A stretch of 64,000 bases of DNA from Cerrena zonata (Eukaryota; Basidiomycota; Agaricomycetes; Polyporales; Cerrenaceae): assembly GCA_038087015.1 (NCBI GenBank), contig JASBNA010000001.1, positions 1,922,001 to 1,986,000 on the forward strand. Direction: 5' to 3'. Position numbers and translations under genes: made by a program. Below the pieces are notes generated by a model, which worked only from the letters and a program-made list of their open reading frames with translations, was not told the DNA's origin and ran no database searches. This document shows, piece by piece, positions 1-15,455 of the stretch; within the stretch, counting starts at the first letter, position 1; every line of letters starts with the position of its first letter.

Positions 1-1246
1 TTTCAGACATAAGAATCCAAAGGATCCTTTACTCCTAATATATAGAGACGACCCATGTGTCGTCATCGGTCGAAATCAAAATCCTTGGAAGGAAGTCAAT
101 ATGGTCGCTTCCAGACAAACAGGTATACCTTGGATTCGAAGACGCAGTGGAGGCGGTACAGTTTACCATGTAAAAATCGCTTACTCAATCTGAGAAACCT
201 GACTAACCTTCGATAATCTAGGACAAGGGGAACACAAATTTCTCCATACATCTTCCTCGATGTCGTTTGACCGACATGTCACTGCACAGGTCATTCTACG
301 TGCAGTCCGTTCGTTAGGCATCGACGCCAATGTTAATGACCGCAATGATATTTGTGTAGGCAGGGATAAGATATGTGAACTCTACATAGGATGTCATATC
401 CCAGACTAACAAGATCATTTCGTCTATACGTGTCAGGCTCCGCGTACAAGATTGTAAATAACCGAGCATATCACCATGGAACCATGCTCATATCAACCAG
501 ACTTGATACTGCTCGGTGATCTACTCCGTACCTAACAAGGTATTGTCTATACTATAAATCTGTATGGTACGGAGTTTTTTATGACGTTCGTTGTATAGGA
601 GACGATGGAGACAAAAGGCGTTGCATCCGTCCGTTCACCAGGTTCGCAATCTCCAACAATATGAATCGTCCGTGACACACGAACGCTTTGTGGCAGCGGT
701 AATTGAGAGTTTTCAGGATGAGTACAACATAAACGAAGCAGTGCGTTCTTTTCCCAGTCAATTCATATGTTCACGGCTCTCATCATACTAGACGCATGTT
801 GTCGAAGAAGATGCGAACACACTAGGCATCGACTATATCCGAAGAGGTATAGACGAACTCCCTGTAAGTGTACTTGAGGGCCTAGATTCAGTCCACAGAG
901 GACTAACTTGAGGCCTGCAGAGTTGGGATTGGGCTTTTGGTCAAACACCAGAGTTTACGTATGATATCTCACGTAGATTCGGCTGGGGTACAGTGGTGAG
1001 CGAAGCGGAGTTCTTCCAAGGTGTTTCAAGTTGATAATCCTTCTTTAGGTGGCCCAAATTCGTTCCAAGCACGGTGTGATACTGAATTGCTCTATGACCA
1101 CAGACACAAGCACGATATCATCGGTAACTATTGACGCCCTGTGTAGGAAGCTGATAGGCCAACGCTACGGTTTCTTGGATGACATGGAAGGGGATGTGGA
1201 GACTACCGATATATGGCAATGGCTGAAGCAAGAGACAGAGACTTGA
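1..1246 (+). pseudogene. Decayed lipoate-protein ligase A / lipoyltransferase (5' end outside window)
   Basis: Enzymes of this family attach lipoate to mitochondrial 2-oxoacid dehydrogenase and glycine-cleavage proteins. Family motifs are clear: CVVIGRNQNPWKE near base 60, RRSGGGTVYH near 140, GNTNFSIHLPR near 230, VSGSAYKIVNNRAYHHGTM near 440, METKGVASVRSP near 605, and a C-terminal exon with WDWAFGQTPEFTYDI near 925. The coding frame is broken: a base is missing around 261 (IHLPR and SFDRHVT are in different frames), one extra base lies near 514, and another shift lies near 642. One intron near 370 has lost its GT donor (now AT) and its AG acceptor. Downstream of about 650 the exons are intact and splice in frame to a TGA at 1244. 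Several independent lesions make sequencing error unlikely. No other lipoyl ligase is visible in the window, so an intact copy elsewhere cannot be excluded. Confidence 0.75.
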
Positions 1247-1330
1247 GGGTAGTTGAAGTCCATAGCATTTCAATAGAATGACCGGATACGACGAACGAGA
1301 GTAGGAATATATTGAGAAAGACAAAAGCAG

Positions 1331-1767
1331 TTACGAGCCTCCAACCTTTTCGGTGTACCACACACTACTTGTATCAAATCCTTCCGGAGCATACGCATTT
1401 GTCTGAGATCGGAAACTGTATAAGAAAGGCTCAATAAAGAGTGAACCAGTCACTTACACTCTGCCCTCGTTTATGCCCTGTCAGACGCTTGTCCCGATCC
1501 ATCATCATCTCATCCCATGCATCTATATGGTATCTAACAGGCTAAAGACAGAGCCAATGGATTCAGTGTGGTTGGAGGCGAGAATTACGGACAACATACC
1601 TTGCCCTGATTTTGTGCTCTCTTAGAGACGTTGAGCAGCGTTCCAGCTGCTGCAAACATCGTGGTAAGCAAGCCTAACGATTTGAGTGTATAAGCATGAT
1701 ACGGAAGCTTGAAATATACATGATATTGCTAACCAAACGGAATGAGAGCCTCCCATGGTACGGGCAT
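1331..1767 (-). CDS. NDUFA1: NADH dehydrogenase (complex I) subunit, NDUFA1/MWFE type
   Basis: A small accessory subunit of respiratory complex I in the inner mitochondrial membrane. It has four exons (1734-1767, 1600-1673, 1458-1541, 1331-1402), which together give 87 codons plus TAA in one frame. The product starts MPVPWEALIPFGLLTT, has one hydrophobic segment (residues about 8-26), then SKRAQNQGK, WDEMMMDRDKRLTG and a tail ending SSVWYTEKVGG. This order matches the fungal NDUFA1 family as I know it. Introns are 56-60 nt with GT..AG ends. Because every exon is under 90 nt, no long open frame betrays the gene. It lies convergent to the decayed lipoyl ligase, 84 bp from its stop. Confidence 0.88.
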
Positions 1768-2031
1768 ATTGGCGGAGAGTGGATGTGTTATAGGTTCAAC
1801 GCAACTCGCTGAACGGGTCAGAACGCATGCTCGGTGTTTGCCGATCGTCTCAGTTTGGTAGTTGTCGTAAAACACGACCTCTAGTTCGCTGGTTGTACTC
1901 GGAAATGGATATTACCACCACTCAAAAAATCGTAGAATACGCATAAAATGTTGCATTTCACGGAAATTACTCTGCTGTACCCTTAGAGCTCAATTCGCAG
2001 GCGCTCCGGTGGTCTCAAGCCTTTGGTTGTA

Positions 2032-2670
2032 TCAAAGTTCGTCATGTCCAGTACGACCATCATTCCCTTCACCCCAGCTTCGTTGTATCATGATCTCTAC
2101 TTTCTCTCCTTGGTATTCTCTGGCTTTTAATGTGTAGCCTCCATCACCGCCGCCCACTAGTCATGGATCAGATGGGATTTTCCTTGAATAAGGAAAAGGG
2201 ATCATACCAACAAGTCCTACTTGGACAGCTGTAAAATTATCTTCAAGCAAAAAGTCGGCCATAGTTTCAAATATGTATTCCTTGTCCTGGTCTTCATGGC
2301 TTTGAATTAGGCTTTCGAGAGAATCGAGGTCAAACACGCCGCCAACTCCGGAGTCCACATTATACCCGCCCACATGCGCCCATTTAGTAATTGGAGTTAA
2401 GTTGGGAGGGACGACATCCGTGGGTAGATTATCGAAGTTCAGCGGACCAGGAGAAATCCAGTGTAACAATATCCTCTCAAAGTCATCTTCTTCCCTTGGG
2501 TCTTGGAAGGTGATAGTCCAGACGCCAGGTTTCACTGCAGTCATGTACATATCCATCGCCTGGAGTTCGTCATCAGGAGACTTTGAAAGTACAACATCAC
2601 CGCCGACCAATGTTCCTCTGGAACCAACCTGTTTCGATATTGAGGTATGCTTAGTGAGTGACAACGGCAT
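2032..2670 (-). CDS. DUF4241-like protein
   Basis: The function is unknown. Two exons (2208-2670 and 2032-2156) flank a 51-nt intron at 2157-2207 with GTATG donor and TAG acceptor; spliced length is 195 codons. Features resembling the DUF4241 family are VKPGVWTITF (compare the family's pG.Y.V strand), GGYNVDSGVGGVFD (compare G.gVDaGtg.f.D) and, after the intron, GGGDGGY (compare GdGaYpv). No signal peptide or membrane segment is seen. The start chosen is the ATG giving MPLSLTKH; the open frame continues 5' but with promoter-like composition. The family assignment rests on remembered motif shape and is moderate only. Confidence 0.55.
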
Positions 2671-3163
2671 AATGGTAATGAAATTATTTGACCTCAAACA
2701 TCTGAAGTTGAGGGGCACTGTTGAGGCTCTCAACGCGATGTCTCCATTGGAGATCCCATTCGTCCAAACGTGAGATGTCGACCATATAAGATAACAGAGA
2801 CGCAAATACAGCGTTACGCAATGTCAATGAGATTGCTAGTCTTTTTTAACGTAACGTAATGTCACGGTCGCCGCTGTCCATTGGATCAGGAGTCATATCT
2901 GCTTCCGAGCTGCTAGGTCATAAATGGCAATACTGACGCTCTTTGATGCGCTCGACTCGGCGGTATTGAGTAAACAGCGATCGACGAGTCACTTTGGAAG
3001 ATGTGAATCAAGAACGACTCATACAATTATGACTATGTACATCACAAAATATAAGGAGGTGTGTAATTAACAAGAAAATATGCAAACGCAAGACAGTTAT
3101 GTCAGAACAATTATATCAAGAATGACAGAACACAGTATGAAATGAAAATAATAAAATCTAATC
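2671..3163. other. Intergenic, promoter side of the DUF4241-like gene
   Basis: AT-rich sequence between the start of the DUF4241-like gene and the 3' end of the dioxygenase-like gene, both on the minus strand. I see no coding pattern, repeat or RNA gene here. Confidence 0.5.
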
Positions 3164-6100
3164 CTAATCTGAAGTTAGGTCTATGACGGTAGACGGGTCT
3201 GGTATGATTTTTCGTTTCTTTGTTGGCCGTGTCGCGGCTGTACTTGTGCCAGTCAAAGGGCCCGCTACTGGGGGATTAGGAAGATCGACGGGAGCTTCTT
3301 TTCGCTTTGTACCCCGGAGTACACTTGTAACGGTATCATAATTTTCTCCGAGCAGACGTGTAAGTTCATCCTCGTCGGTACTCATTCGTTGCAACAGTGC
3401 GAGTCCTTTTGTTTGAGCAGCCTGCCAGCGCTGAGGCTTCCAGAGTCGATCCGTCTTCGTAATCTTGGGCGTATATCAATATATACCGATGAATGAAAAA
3501 GGAGAAATATGCGCACTGTGAGCCCTTGCGGTGTTGTCCTGATCGTATCGTACGTTGCCATCGAATAGGCGAAGTGACCAATTTGTTGCTCAAGATGTTT
3601 CCTGAGAGGTGCCCCGATTCGAGCCAAGGATAAAGCACGGTCCGGTTTGTGGTTGAGAAAGTTCTTTGTTTGATTGCATTGCGCACAGGTGCAAGTCCAT
3701 TGCTTGATGCCAGTGGTAGCGAGCACGGACGCTGCATCCAAGTCTGGCTTCTTGCCCAGGACAGTGAGGACCCAATACATCATGATCCCCCGGCATACAG
3801 GAGCCAATGCATCTGCGCCATATTTATTAATCAAGGGGCGTAAGGAAGTGATTATACGTTCCAAGGTCTGCACCACCTGTTGAGTCTGCGTAAAAATTCG
3901 AGCGTTGAGGTAGGACACTATGCCGGTATCCGCCTTGATATTGAGAAACTCGTGGAAGACTTGAAGTATCTGCTCGTCAGAACGAGCCGGGGCTATTTTG
4001 ACGTACTTCGCAACAAGACTGTCCACGACGGTCGGTACGGAAATTCCAGAATATCCCTCTGGAGGTGTAAACCGTGATTGACAATCATATAGCTCCCGAA
4101 AAGCACTTGCCAGACCCATCGTATCCGGAGGAACTTGTGAGAGCTTCGGTAGAACGCTGAAGAGTAAAACAGGATTCAGCGAACTTCCTAAATGCGGTAT
4201 GGATGGTAATATACCTCGTGAAAAAGAGCTCTCCAGTATTAAGTAGCGTCAAGGAATGTAGGAGTGTATGCATATTTTTCTGGTTGAATGACAGGATCGT
4301 AGGAGATGTTGCAGTTAGATAGGCATCCACAACAAGTCTCAGAATTTTTTCTAGGTTGACAATCGATTCCGCTCGTATGGCGGTTTCGTGTCCAAATATT
4401 AAGTCCAAGGAGGGTAAGACTATTCGTTCTGTACGGCGCCGTGAATCGCTGTCTAATGGATTTTCTATAATTGCTGATAGTCTTTCGAGGACAAGATCTT
4501 CTAGATCCTTAAGGCCCAGTGTATGGCAAGTCAATATCACGTTCTGAACGGTAACAAAAAGTGGATCCGGGCTGTCTTCGGACTTCGCCTGGGGAATACG
4601 ACTCCATGACGGCAAGATATGGGAGGTTTGAGATTTCGGAGGAGTGACTTCGAATTTGACTCGTAGGATAGATGAGGTGAGTAGCTCTCTGATCATCGTC
4701 GTTTTGGTCTCGGACGGTGGTAATTGTTTGTTCGTGAAAAGTTGGATCGCCAGAGACATGAGAAAATCGCCGTCTGACTGATTATCAATCTGGCAAAATA
4801 TGCTAGGGATTTAATTAGGTATTAAGAGTCGATAGGTTTTTGAGAACAAGAATTACTTGTCTCGGAAGAACTCTATCCCTCCGCGATCGACACAAAGCTC
4901 AACTAGAAGTACCTGTTCGCCCTTGGTAGGTGCCTTTAACGAGCGTAAGAATGTGTGGAATTGCTCTTCGATCCAAGGCAACACTGATTCCTGTTCTTCC
5001 GGACAAATGGTTGTGGCCCATTCCTTGAGAGCAGTCAGCATGTCGTATCTTCGTTGATTACTCTTGTCTTCTTGGAGAAGGAATTCTAGGCTGCGTCCAC
5101 ATATATCAGATAGAAAGTGGTGGGCGGGCAATGCGGACTTCATACCTTGATTTAACTTTGTCAAATGCTAGAACGTCAAGAGCTTGAATGATATCCTCCG
5201 TTTTGAAAACAGAGAGACCGTTGCCTGCGCCACAGGCCTTGACACAGCGAATCCAAAGATCGATATCTTCCTTGTCTAAGGCAAAGTCACCGACGGCCTC
5301 CCAAACCGCACTAGGATTCTTGTGTACGTTGGCAATCAAATGATTGATAATTTCGTCGCGAGAAGACTCAGAAAGATTCGAGTTACCAAATCTCTCTAAC
5401 GCATAGGCGAAGTAATCACCGCTAAATCGGACCTCACAGTCCTTGGCATCAGGCCATAGAACCAGCACTGTGCGTCGATACCCTGCAAGCGATGAGCACC
5501 GAAAAGTTCATTGAGATATTGTCTTATCACTTACATCGTTCTAAGGATCCAGCTCCCTAAAGGTAATTTTCAATGACAGTCTACAACTCAAAGTATTATA
5601 AAATGCTTACGTTCCCCATGTACCCCTCATATTGCTGGTCATCATAAGGCCCGGCCTCGATGTCGGCAACCAAATTATATGGGATAGTCTCATGCTTCTC
5701 ATCGAAGTCGAGCTCACGAGCTATACGTATACCATCCAGATCCACAAACTCTTCAACGCGTACCTCGCGTTCATAAATTTCCATGAAACCAACTTCGTCA
5801 TCGTCGCTGTCGTGGTCATAGCCCCAACTCTTATGTCTGGGCCCATCGTCATCCCCAGCTCCCTGAAGATGACATGCAATATTAGCAAATCCCAGGTGGA
5901 AATCGAGTTCTTTTGCAACGAGTTCTAACAGCGCAATCTTGTGGTCATCGGCACCTTTTAGTGCACTGGCACGAAGATTTGCTCGTGAATACATGTGGTC
6001 GAGAAGATACAAGATTTTGTTGGGAGTCGGCAGACCAGCTTTTGCGCGTTCGTTCCAAGAGATGAGGGTCTCTTTAACCTGGCTGCTAAACTTCTCGTTC

Positions 6101-7022
6101 TTCGAGAGAGCGGGACGTAGCGATTGCTTCGTGTGAATCAGATTATACGCCAGAGCTAGCCGGTAGCCACTTTCAATTGGTTTGATCTCGTGTGTGACAT
6201 CTGTATACCAGGCTAGCACCGTGGTTTGCCACGAACTGTCTTTGCTGCTGTCGTACACAGTAGAAAGGCTGCCATGAGAAAGGTGTGCGTCACCTCCTGT
6301 GAATTCAGAAGGTAGAACCACAATGATCGTTGCGAACATGCCGTCGGCTTTCTCTGTACTTGAAATGACGGGGGAGTATATCAGTTACCAAACCATCTTG
6401 GAGACTTATCATATACCCACTCGACATGGGGCAAGAAGCTAGCCACTAAAGTATTAATTTGTGATCATTCATCCTGATAAGTAAACCTGCTTACTGTGAT
6501 CCAGTTTCATACAGCAGCATCTTGTACAAGTCGCAACGACGTTCACTTGCCGCGTAGTTTACTCCTAAGGTTTCGCAGACAGACCTGACAGCTTGTGTCA
6601 TGAACAAAGCCCAATGGGGGTTTCGAAAGTTGACCTATGGGTCACAGTGAATCATGTATGTAAATCGTGGAGTGTTCGTATTTACCAATTTTGCGTCAAC
6701 CTCCCAGGTATCCCGTACAGATTTATCTACAACGGTTCTTTCGCCCATTCCAAATGGTGCCTGTTCTGCAACAGACTTGATAGCATCCGCATCGCGCTGA
6801 CTAAGGGGTAGACCAATGGTGCCTATTTCCTGGACGGAAAGAGAAGGATTTGGGGCTAAGGGGAAGTGTTGCTTGAACGAGAAGGAGGCTGTAAAATCAA
6901 GCTTCGTATTCAGAACAGATTTCAACTCTTTCTAGATACATAAATGTCTTCAGTGTATCCATATCTCCGAGGTGGCAACCACTTACTCTGATATCGACGT
7001 GGTTCTGGGATTCGGTAGCCAT
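3164..7022 (-). CDS. 2-oxoglutarate/Fe(II) dioxygenase-like protein with long C-terminal region
   Basis: This type of large protein is common in basidiomycetes and its substrate is unknown. Exon 1 (ATG at 7022) reads MATESQNHVDIR and splices to KELKSVLNTKLDFTASF. A following exon gives SVCETLGVNYAASERRCDLY. Splicing near 6360 joins FLPHVD to TEKADGMFATIIVVLPSEFTGG, placing the H-x-D metal ligands of the prolyl-4-hydroxylase-like fold; the distal His and 2OG-binding Arg fit THEIKPIESGYRLAL near 6170. Exons at 5106-5468, 4853-5164, 4085-4759, 3382-4119 and 3164-3394 encode a helical C-terminal part of no recognised family. The protein ends in a basic KKRKIIPDP stretch (possible nuclear signal) and VIDLTSD, which resembles a SUMO-interacting motif. 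Exon joints in the C-terminal half were not all verified. Confidence 0.75.
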
Positions 7023-7286
7023 GTTAAAATATCACGAATAATATAAATATCCAAATATAATGGGATGAAACCCTACAGACACTGTTAAGTTCAAACCGAG
7101 ACGTAGTTCTAGTATAGGAGGTGGTAGATGTACAAGTTATAAGTTTCACTCTTACAAGAGTGGGCGTGACAACTCATTTACTTACAACGCGTCGTGTCGC
7201 GTCTGTCACGTTGAGTCACAGACTCTGTGCCGCGTAGGGTCTTGGACCATGACAGGGTTGACCATTAAGCAGAGAGGATATATATA

Positions 7287-9370
7287 CTACTTTGTCGCTA
7301 ATAGAGTCTCTAACGTTGTACGGACGGCTTTCGCATCGGCTCTACCCTTGCTCAATTTCATGACACGACCCACCATCTTGTTGACGACGTTCAAATGTCC
7401 ATTCCGAATGGCTTGCGACTCCTCGGGCATCTCTGCGATTATTTGTTTGCACCATGTTCTCAATGAAGTGCTGTCAGACTCCGAAACGAGCAGCGACATT
7501 TGCTCAGCTAGCTTGGTCGGCGATTCAGACGAGTTATGTGCCAAAACGTGTCTCAGAAGACTGCGTCCGGAGGTCCCTGTTGCTCCAGTAATGAAATCTA
7601 GACCCGACACCGTGAGTGAGAAATAGATCGTACCGGTAATCTTCTTTCCCTGGACTAGATCAATAATTTCACCTAGTTGCTCTGCGGACAGCTTGTTTTC
7701 TTTGAACGTCTCTTTTCGCGATGTCAACTGCCCCAGAAGTTCATGTGTGATCCTAAAGCTCGTCAATCAGCATGGAGGTTATAGGGATTGAAAATGTCAT
7801 ACCAGTTGACAACTATTTTCGAGTCTCGGCCACGTGCGACTGTATCAAAATATGCGACAGCACCATGTCCAAGCGAACCGTCGTAACCAACTTCTCTGCC
7901 CATGTCGATTGCCATGAGGACGTCAGCATCTCGTTCTGATAACCCTTGAGCAAGTAGACGAGAGCGTGTTTCAGGAGGCAATTCTGGCATGGATTTGCGA
8001 ATATCTCTGATATATGTCTGCCCAAGAATATTAAATAAATGGGCGGTGGCGGACGGTGTGAAACGAACCTGGTCTAATAACAAAGGAGGCAAGTTCGGAT
8101 CGGGCATGTATCTATAATCCGGAGCATCTTCCTTGCTACGCAGTGAGAAGGTTTCAGCTTTTGCTTCGTCGAAACCTCTAGTTTCTTGAGGGACGGAAAG
8201 CCCCTTTTCCAAAAGTTCAATTTGTCGGAAGACTTCGCACGCTATCCAGAACGCTCGTGAGTAGTCAAATAAGAGAGAGGCTGAGGGTGGCTTACTGATT
8301 GCTACCATCATAAACTTGACACTATTGAGGTTTTTGATTTCACAACGTGTGCCGGCAGGCGCATCGGGCCTATTGACAGACACATTGACATCGCAGCGGA
8401 ACGAGCCCTATACCAAATTAGTTTAGAACGTAGTAAATACGGAGATAGCAACTCACTTGTTCCATATTTCCGTCACTCGAACCGACAGAACGCAAGAGGG
8501 CCTGTAAGGTCCGGACATAGTCACCAGCCTCCTCTGGCGATCTGGCAGGCACGTCAGCATAAGACTACGCGATGAAAAGAACAAAGACGGACCGTAGGTC
8601 TGGTTCTGAGACAATTTCCATGAGACCAGTCCCAGCTCTGTTCAAGTCAATTGACGATACCCGTCTGCGAGGGTCAAACATGGTCTTTCCCGTGTCCTAT
8701 GATGACATCAGGAAAATTGAGGGATTAATAATCGGTAACGATATGGAAACATACTTGTTCAAGCTGGATTTGTTTGATGCGCACTTTTGCATCTCCTTGA
8801 CTGAGTTGAAGAGAACCATCAGTGGCCAGAGGAGCTAGCAACAGAGATCAGAATTTCGAGCTTTCGTACAACTTGATGCCTTTACCATAGTGTTGGGTGA
8901 TCTGGTAACCAGAGGGCAAGTCTGGATAGAAATAATGTTTCCTGTCGAAGGTTGAGCGCGGTTGAACCTGGCATTCTAATGCGAGTGCGGTTCTAATGCC
9001 CAGTTCGACGCATCTCGGATTTAGGTTCTATGACTAATGAACAACTGAACCTGAGAGCAGAATGACAGTAAACGTACTGGAAGTGTGCCAGGAAAAGCCG
9101 CATCGTATGGTACAAAACGTGTATTGGGATGCTCTGTCAGATCAGACGTATTTGCACCTAACAGGGTGTCAATACTGTGAGCACTTGGTTATTGATGGAG
9201 GACCAACTCGAGAACAGCTTTCGTCTGGACTTGATTTGAGCATGCACCTCGATGCCAATCACGACGCCCCAGCCTGGCCATCGCGGATCTTCCTTCACAG
9301 CCCTTGCTGCGTTAGTGTACTGTGAAAAGCTACGACGAACAGGCAAGAGACATCGCCCTATGTGCCGCAT
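7287..9370 (-). CDS. PET112: Mitochondrial glutamyl-tRNA(Gln) amidotransferase subunit B
   Basis: Subunit B of the GatCAB/GatFAB amidotransferase, which converts Glu-tRNA(Gln) to Gln-tRNA(Gln) in mitochondria. The start at 9370 gives a basic, Ser/Arg-containing leader ([17 protein letters not shown]) suited to mitochondrial import, then [14 protein letters not shown]. Later exons give [61 protein letters not shown] and [14 protein letters not shown]. The C-terminal exon (7287-7766) is the GatB/Yqey domain ending TLETLLATK. It has at least five exons. It is divergent from the poly(A) polymerase gene with only about 150 bp between start codons, so the two probably share a promoter. Confidence 0.93.
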
Positions 9371-9519
9371 GAGCCAACTCGAGAGGTTGTAACAAGTTGT
9401 TGACAAACTTGGTGAAGCATTGTCACGGCAAAACCCGCGCCCATTGTGGTTCCTCACAAGCATCATCTCTTCAATTCTAACCGTCATCTCCTTCTTCCTC
9501 ACCGTCACCACCCCCACAA

Positions 9520-12347
<2,828 letters not shown>

Positions 12348-13156
12348 TATTAAGGCCGACCCATTTCCGCTCTTGTGAAGGATGAAGAGCAAGCTCCCCT
12401 ATAGAAGCGTCCTTCCTCCGATAGCCAGAAGTCCCCCAGCCAAGTGCCTCAACACCGGTCTAGCGAAGGATGCAAGCCACTTCTATCCTTTCTTACTCCT
12501 TTCTGTACAGCATAGTCGTCTTGGGTTCACGCTTGCATGGGGTTGTGGTAGGGTAAGAGATTCTGAACCCCCTTGCAAGCATTCCTCGTACGTTTTTTCT
12601 TCCTGCTTCTTGAGACATGTGTGTGTCACTCCTTCGCCCGTATCTTGGATTCGCTATAATTTTTGGACCGTTGAGTTCTGTATCGTTCATATTATAAACA
12701 ACATTCGTGTATTGTACCCCGTCGAATCTATACGTTATCTCATGACCCTAGTACTTGTTGTCTCCCAAACAGAGGAGATCTAAGTACATGATGAATGGCA
12801 CCGCAATGAGGGGATTGTCGGCAAAACACACGTGCTGAGAAAGCGGCTGCCACCGCTTGGCGGGCTAATTTGGATATCGAGCCTTACGCTTTCTGGTTAT
12901 CACCTTTCTACCTGCATGCGTCTTTCTGTCTTAGTGCGTCTAGAGAACGGCCTGCGGTCTTCTCTTTCCCTTTCACCACGAGCATAACCTGCTCGGCACG
13001 ACAAGAACGCTCGTTTCTTTTCTTGGATACCGAACTGTGGCATTTCTATTTCACTTGAGGCCTGCCTGGAGATTACCCCCACTGTCTTTTCTTCCTGCCC
13101 TTTACGTTACCCCTCACAACTAGACTTTGGAAAAATGGGATTCGGCCATAGACGAC
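12348..13156. other. Intergenic between PAP1 and the beta-helix gene
   Basis: PAP1 3' untranslated region followed by the promoter of the next gene. Pyrimidine-rich stretch at about 12940-13120 is typical of fungal core promoters. No coding signal on either strand that I trust. Confidence 0.5.
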
Positions 13157-14930
13157 ATGTTGAGACTCATAGTCTATTTTCTAGGTGCGTACGCCGCCTT
13201 TTCTCGACTAAACCAGCGCCTTACCTTCCGAGATAACCGTAGAGACTCCCCGGATTTGTACGCTCGCGCCGATTGCGAGCCTGCAGACCCAGCCAATACC
13301 CTCACCGACCGTCTGAACACCCTACTCAACAGTTCTGGATCTGGCTATACCCTACCTCTCTGCCCTGGTGACCAATACTTCATTCAAGCCCCAATTCTGT
13401 TCGCCGCGCCCAACCAAGAGATTAGTACCGTCGGATTACCATCTGACGACACGCGCGCAACTCTCGTTGTTGTTGGCCCAGTGGCAAATGGCGCAGGCCA
13501 TACCACTGCGATTGACGGGACTTGTCCAAATTGCAATGGTGTTAAACTGCGGCACATTCAGGTACGTCGGGCGTCCAGCCTCCACTTTCACGCCGCCCTG
13601 TTTCCTCCATGTTCAACAACGTTGACCTTAAGCGCTTCTTGGCTTTCCCCCTTGTCACCCTCAGATCAACGGCACACGACTAGGTGCCAGTCCCACCAAT
13701 GGAGGTGCTAATATTGAAATGGGCGGTCCGAACTCAGACCAGTTGATTGAATATGTTCATTCATACGACCCGAGAAGCTGGAGTTGCCTCCATATCGCCG
13801 AGGGACCTCTCAATTGCACTGGTGCAACTGTACAAAACAACGACATTGGGCCCTGTGGATCTGATACATTCCAGGAATGGGCTGACGGTATCAGCTTGAG
13901 CTGTCGCAATAGTGTGGTCCGTAACAATATCATAAATAACCCCACGGTAATATGTTTTACTCCTCTTTTCCCGGGACCATCAAACTAACTGACAGATGTT
14001 GCGCTCTAGGACGGTGGTATTGTCTTATTTGGTTCACCCGGTTCTCTGGTGGAGAACAACACAATCTTCGTGGTGAACGTATGTGCTATCGTTATTTTTA
14101 GGCCCGCAGTGTGCTAAAAATATGCGTATTTTATTTTAGCAAACGTTACTTGGTGGCATCAATATGGTTGACTACCTTCCCTTCAATGGTGATTTCACCG
14201 ATACCATTGTTCGTAACAATACCATCTACGGTGGTTTTGCGACCGACCGCCCAGACGCAGGCGACGCCAAGGGAACTAACAACGAAGACGCCATTGTCAA
14301 GTATGTTCCTTCTGTTACTGCCTTTCCGTCAACTCTGCTCACAAAAATACAAGGATTGGCATCGCTATTGGTCCTCGAACATGGTTTGGAGATCGTTACG
14401 GTGCTAACGTCAGTACTTCTGGCACTGTCATTAACAACCAGTTGAGTGGAGCATTCGGCTATGGAATCGCAATGTCATCCGCGCGTAATTTCACTGTGGA
14501 GCAAAACGTTCTATTCGGCAACACCTCATTTATTGGCTCAAGAGGTCCGAATTGCTCTAACACCGATACAACGCCAACACCTGCACCATTCGTCATGGAT
14601 CTCAATACCACCACTCAATCTACTACTCAAATAGACTTCCAAGCCATCACGGATGGTGATGGCCTCACCTGTATCTTGCCACCAGACGGTGGTGATTTCT
14701 GGCCATTTGGAGGCAGTCCTGAGACGAACGGGAATCAATCCCAGAGTTCTAGTGGCGGACTAGGAGGTGGAGGTAAAGCCGGTATTGCCATTGGTGTGAT
14801 TCTAGGTGTAATTGCCCTTGCCGCTGTCTGCTGGGTCGTTCGCAAATGGGCTATCAAACGGGCTGCCACTCCACAACAGACGTGGGAGCGTGGTGGGTAT
14901 GTCCAGAGCAAAGAAGGTGTCACTGTATGA
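13157..14930 (+). CDS. Secreted/membrane-anchored right-handed beta-helix protein
   Basis: Pectin-lyase-fold protein of unknown substrate. The ATG at 13157 gives MLRLIVYFLGAYAAF, a signal-anchor-like start; an upstream ATG at 13135 in another frame is less plausible. The ectodomain contains strand repeats rich in Asn: VQNNDIGPCGSDTF, VVRNNIINNPTDGGI, LVENNTIF, TIVRNNTIYGG and TVINNQLSGAFGYGI, typical of parallel beta-helix coils with Asn ladders, and several N-x-T/S glycosylation sites. Near the C-terminus a Gly/Ser linker precedes one membrane helix (IAIGVILGVIALAAVCWVV), then a short basic cytosolic tail ending QSKEGVTV. About six exons. It may bind or modify cell-wall polysaccharide, but no catalytic residues of pectate lyases can be assigned. 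Confidence 0.75.
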
Positions 14931-15455
14931 GAGCATTTCGCTCGTGCGTTCTCTTCGCTTAACCCTTATCTTGTCATGCCCTCCATCCTCCGATGATTAT
15001 CATAACCTCGATTGCCCTCTATTCCCATTCCGTTGTGCTTCATATGGCTCTATCCTACCCTATCCATATATTCTCCGCATATCTACGAGCTACGTTTCCT
15101 TTCTCTAGACCTCCGACTGTCTGTATGTAGACATCCATGGCACGGCTGCCCACCTATATCGGAATGGGTGCTACAGCGCTAAACGTCCGACACGCTCCTT
15201 TATCTGGGACTGTTATACCACTCGTCTCAAGTTCCCCTTCTATCTGAACACTCTTCTAGATCTGTGTTATTGGATTTACCTTTACATTATGTACATGTAC
15301 ATTTATATTTCTGCCTATAGAGTCCGCACTTTTCATCTGATAACGTTGACTCTGTCTACAGTCACGGTCATCATATTTTACACTGGTAATGCCTCTGTTG
15401 GATTGCGTATTGTACATTTCTAATCGGCCTTTCGTTCCATTTGCTAACAAAACAT
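14931..15455. other. Convergent intergenic region
   Basis: 3' ends of the beta-helix gene and the thioredoxin-fold gene face each other. The sequence is AT-rich and holds no supported gene; presumably two 3' untranslated regions. Confidence 0.5.

Noticed and set aside
2158..2207. In-frame TGA apparently cutting the conserved C-terminus of the DUF4241-like gene
   Set aside because: A 51-nt GTATG..CTAG intron (2157-2207) removes the stop and joins the conserved GGGDGGY part in frame, so it is not a lesion.
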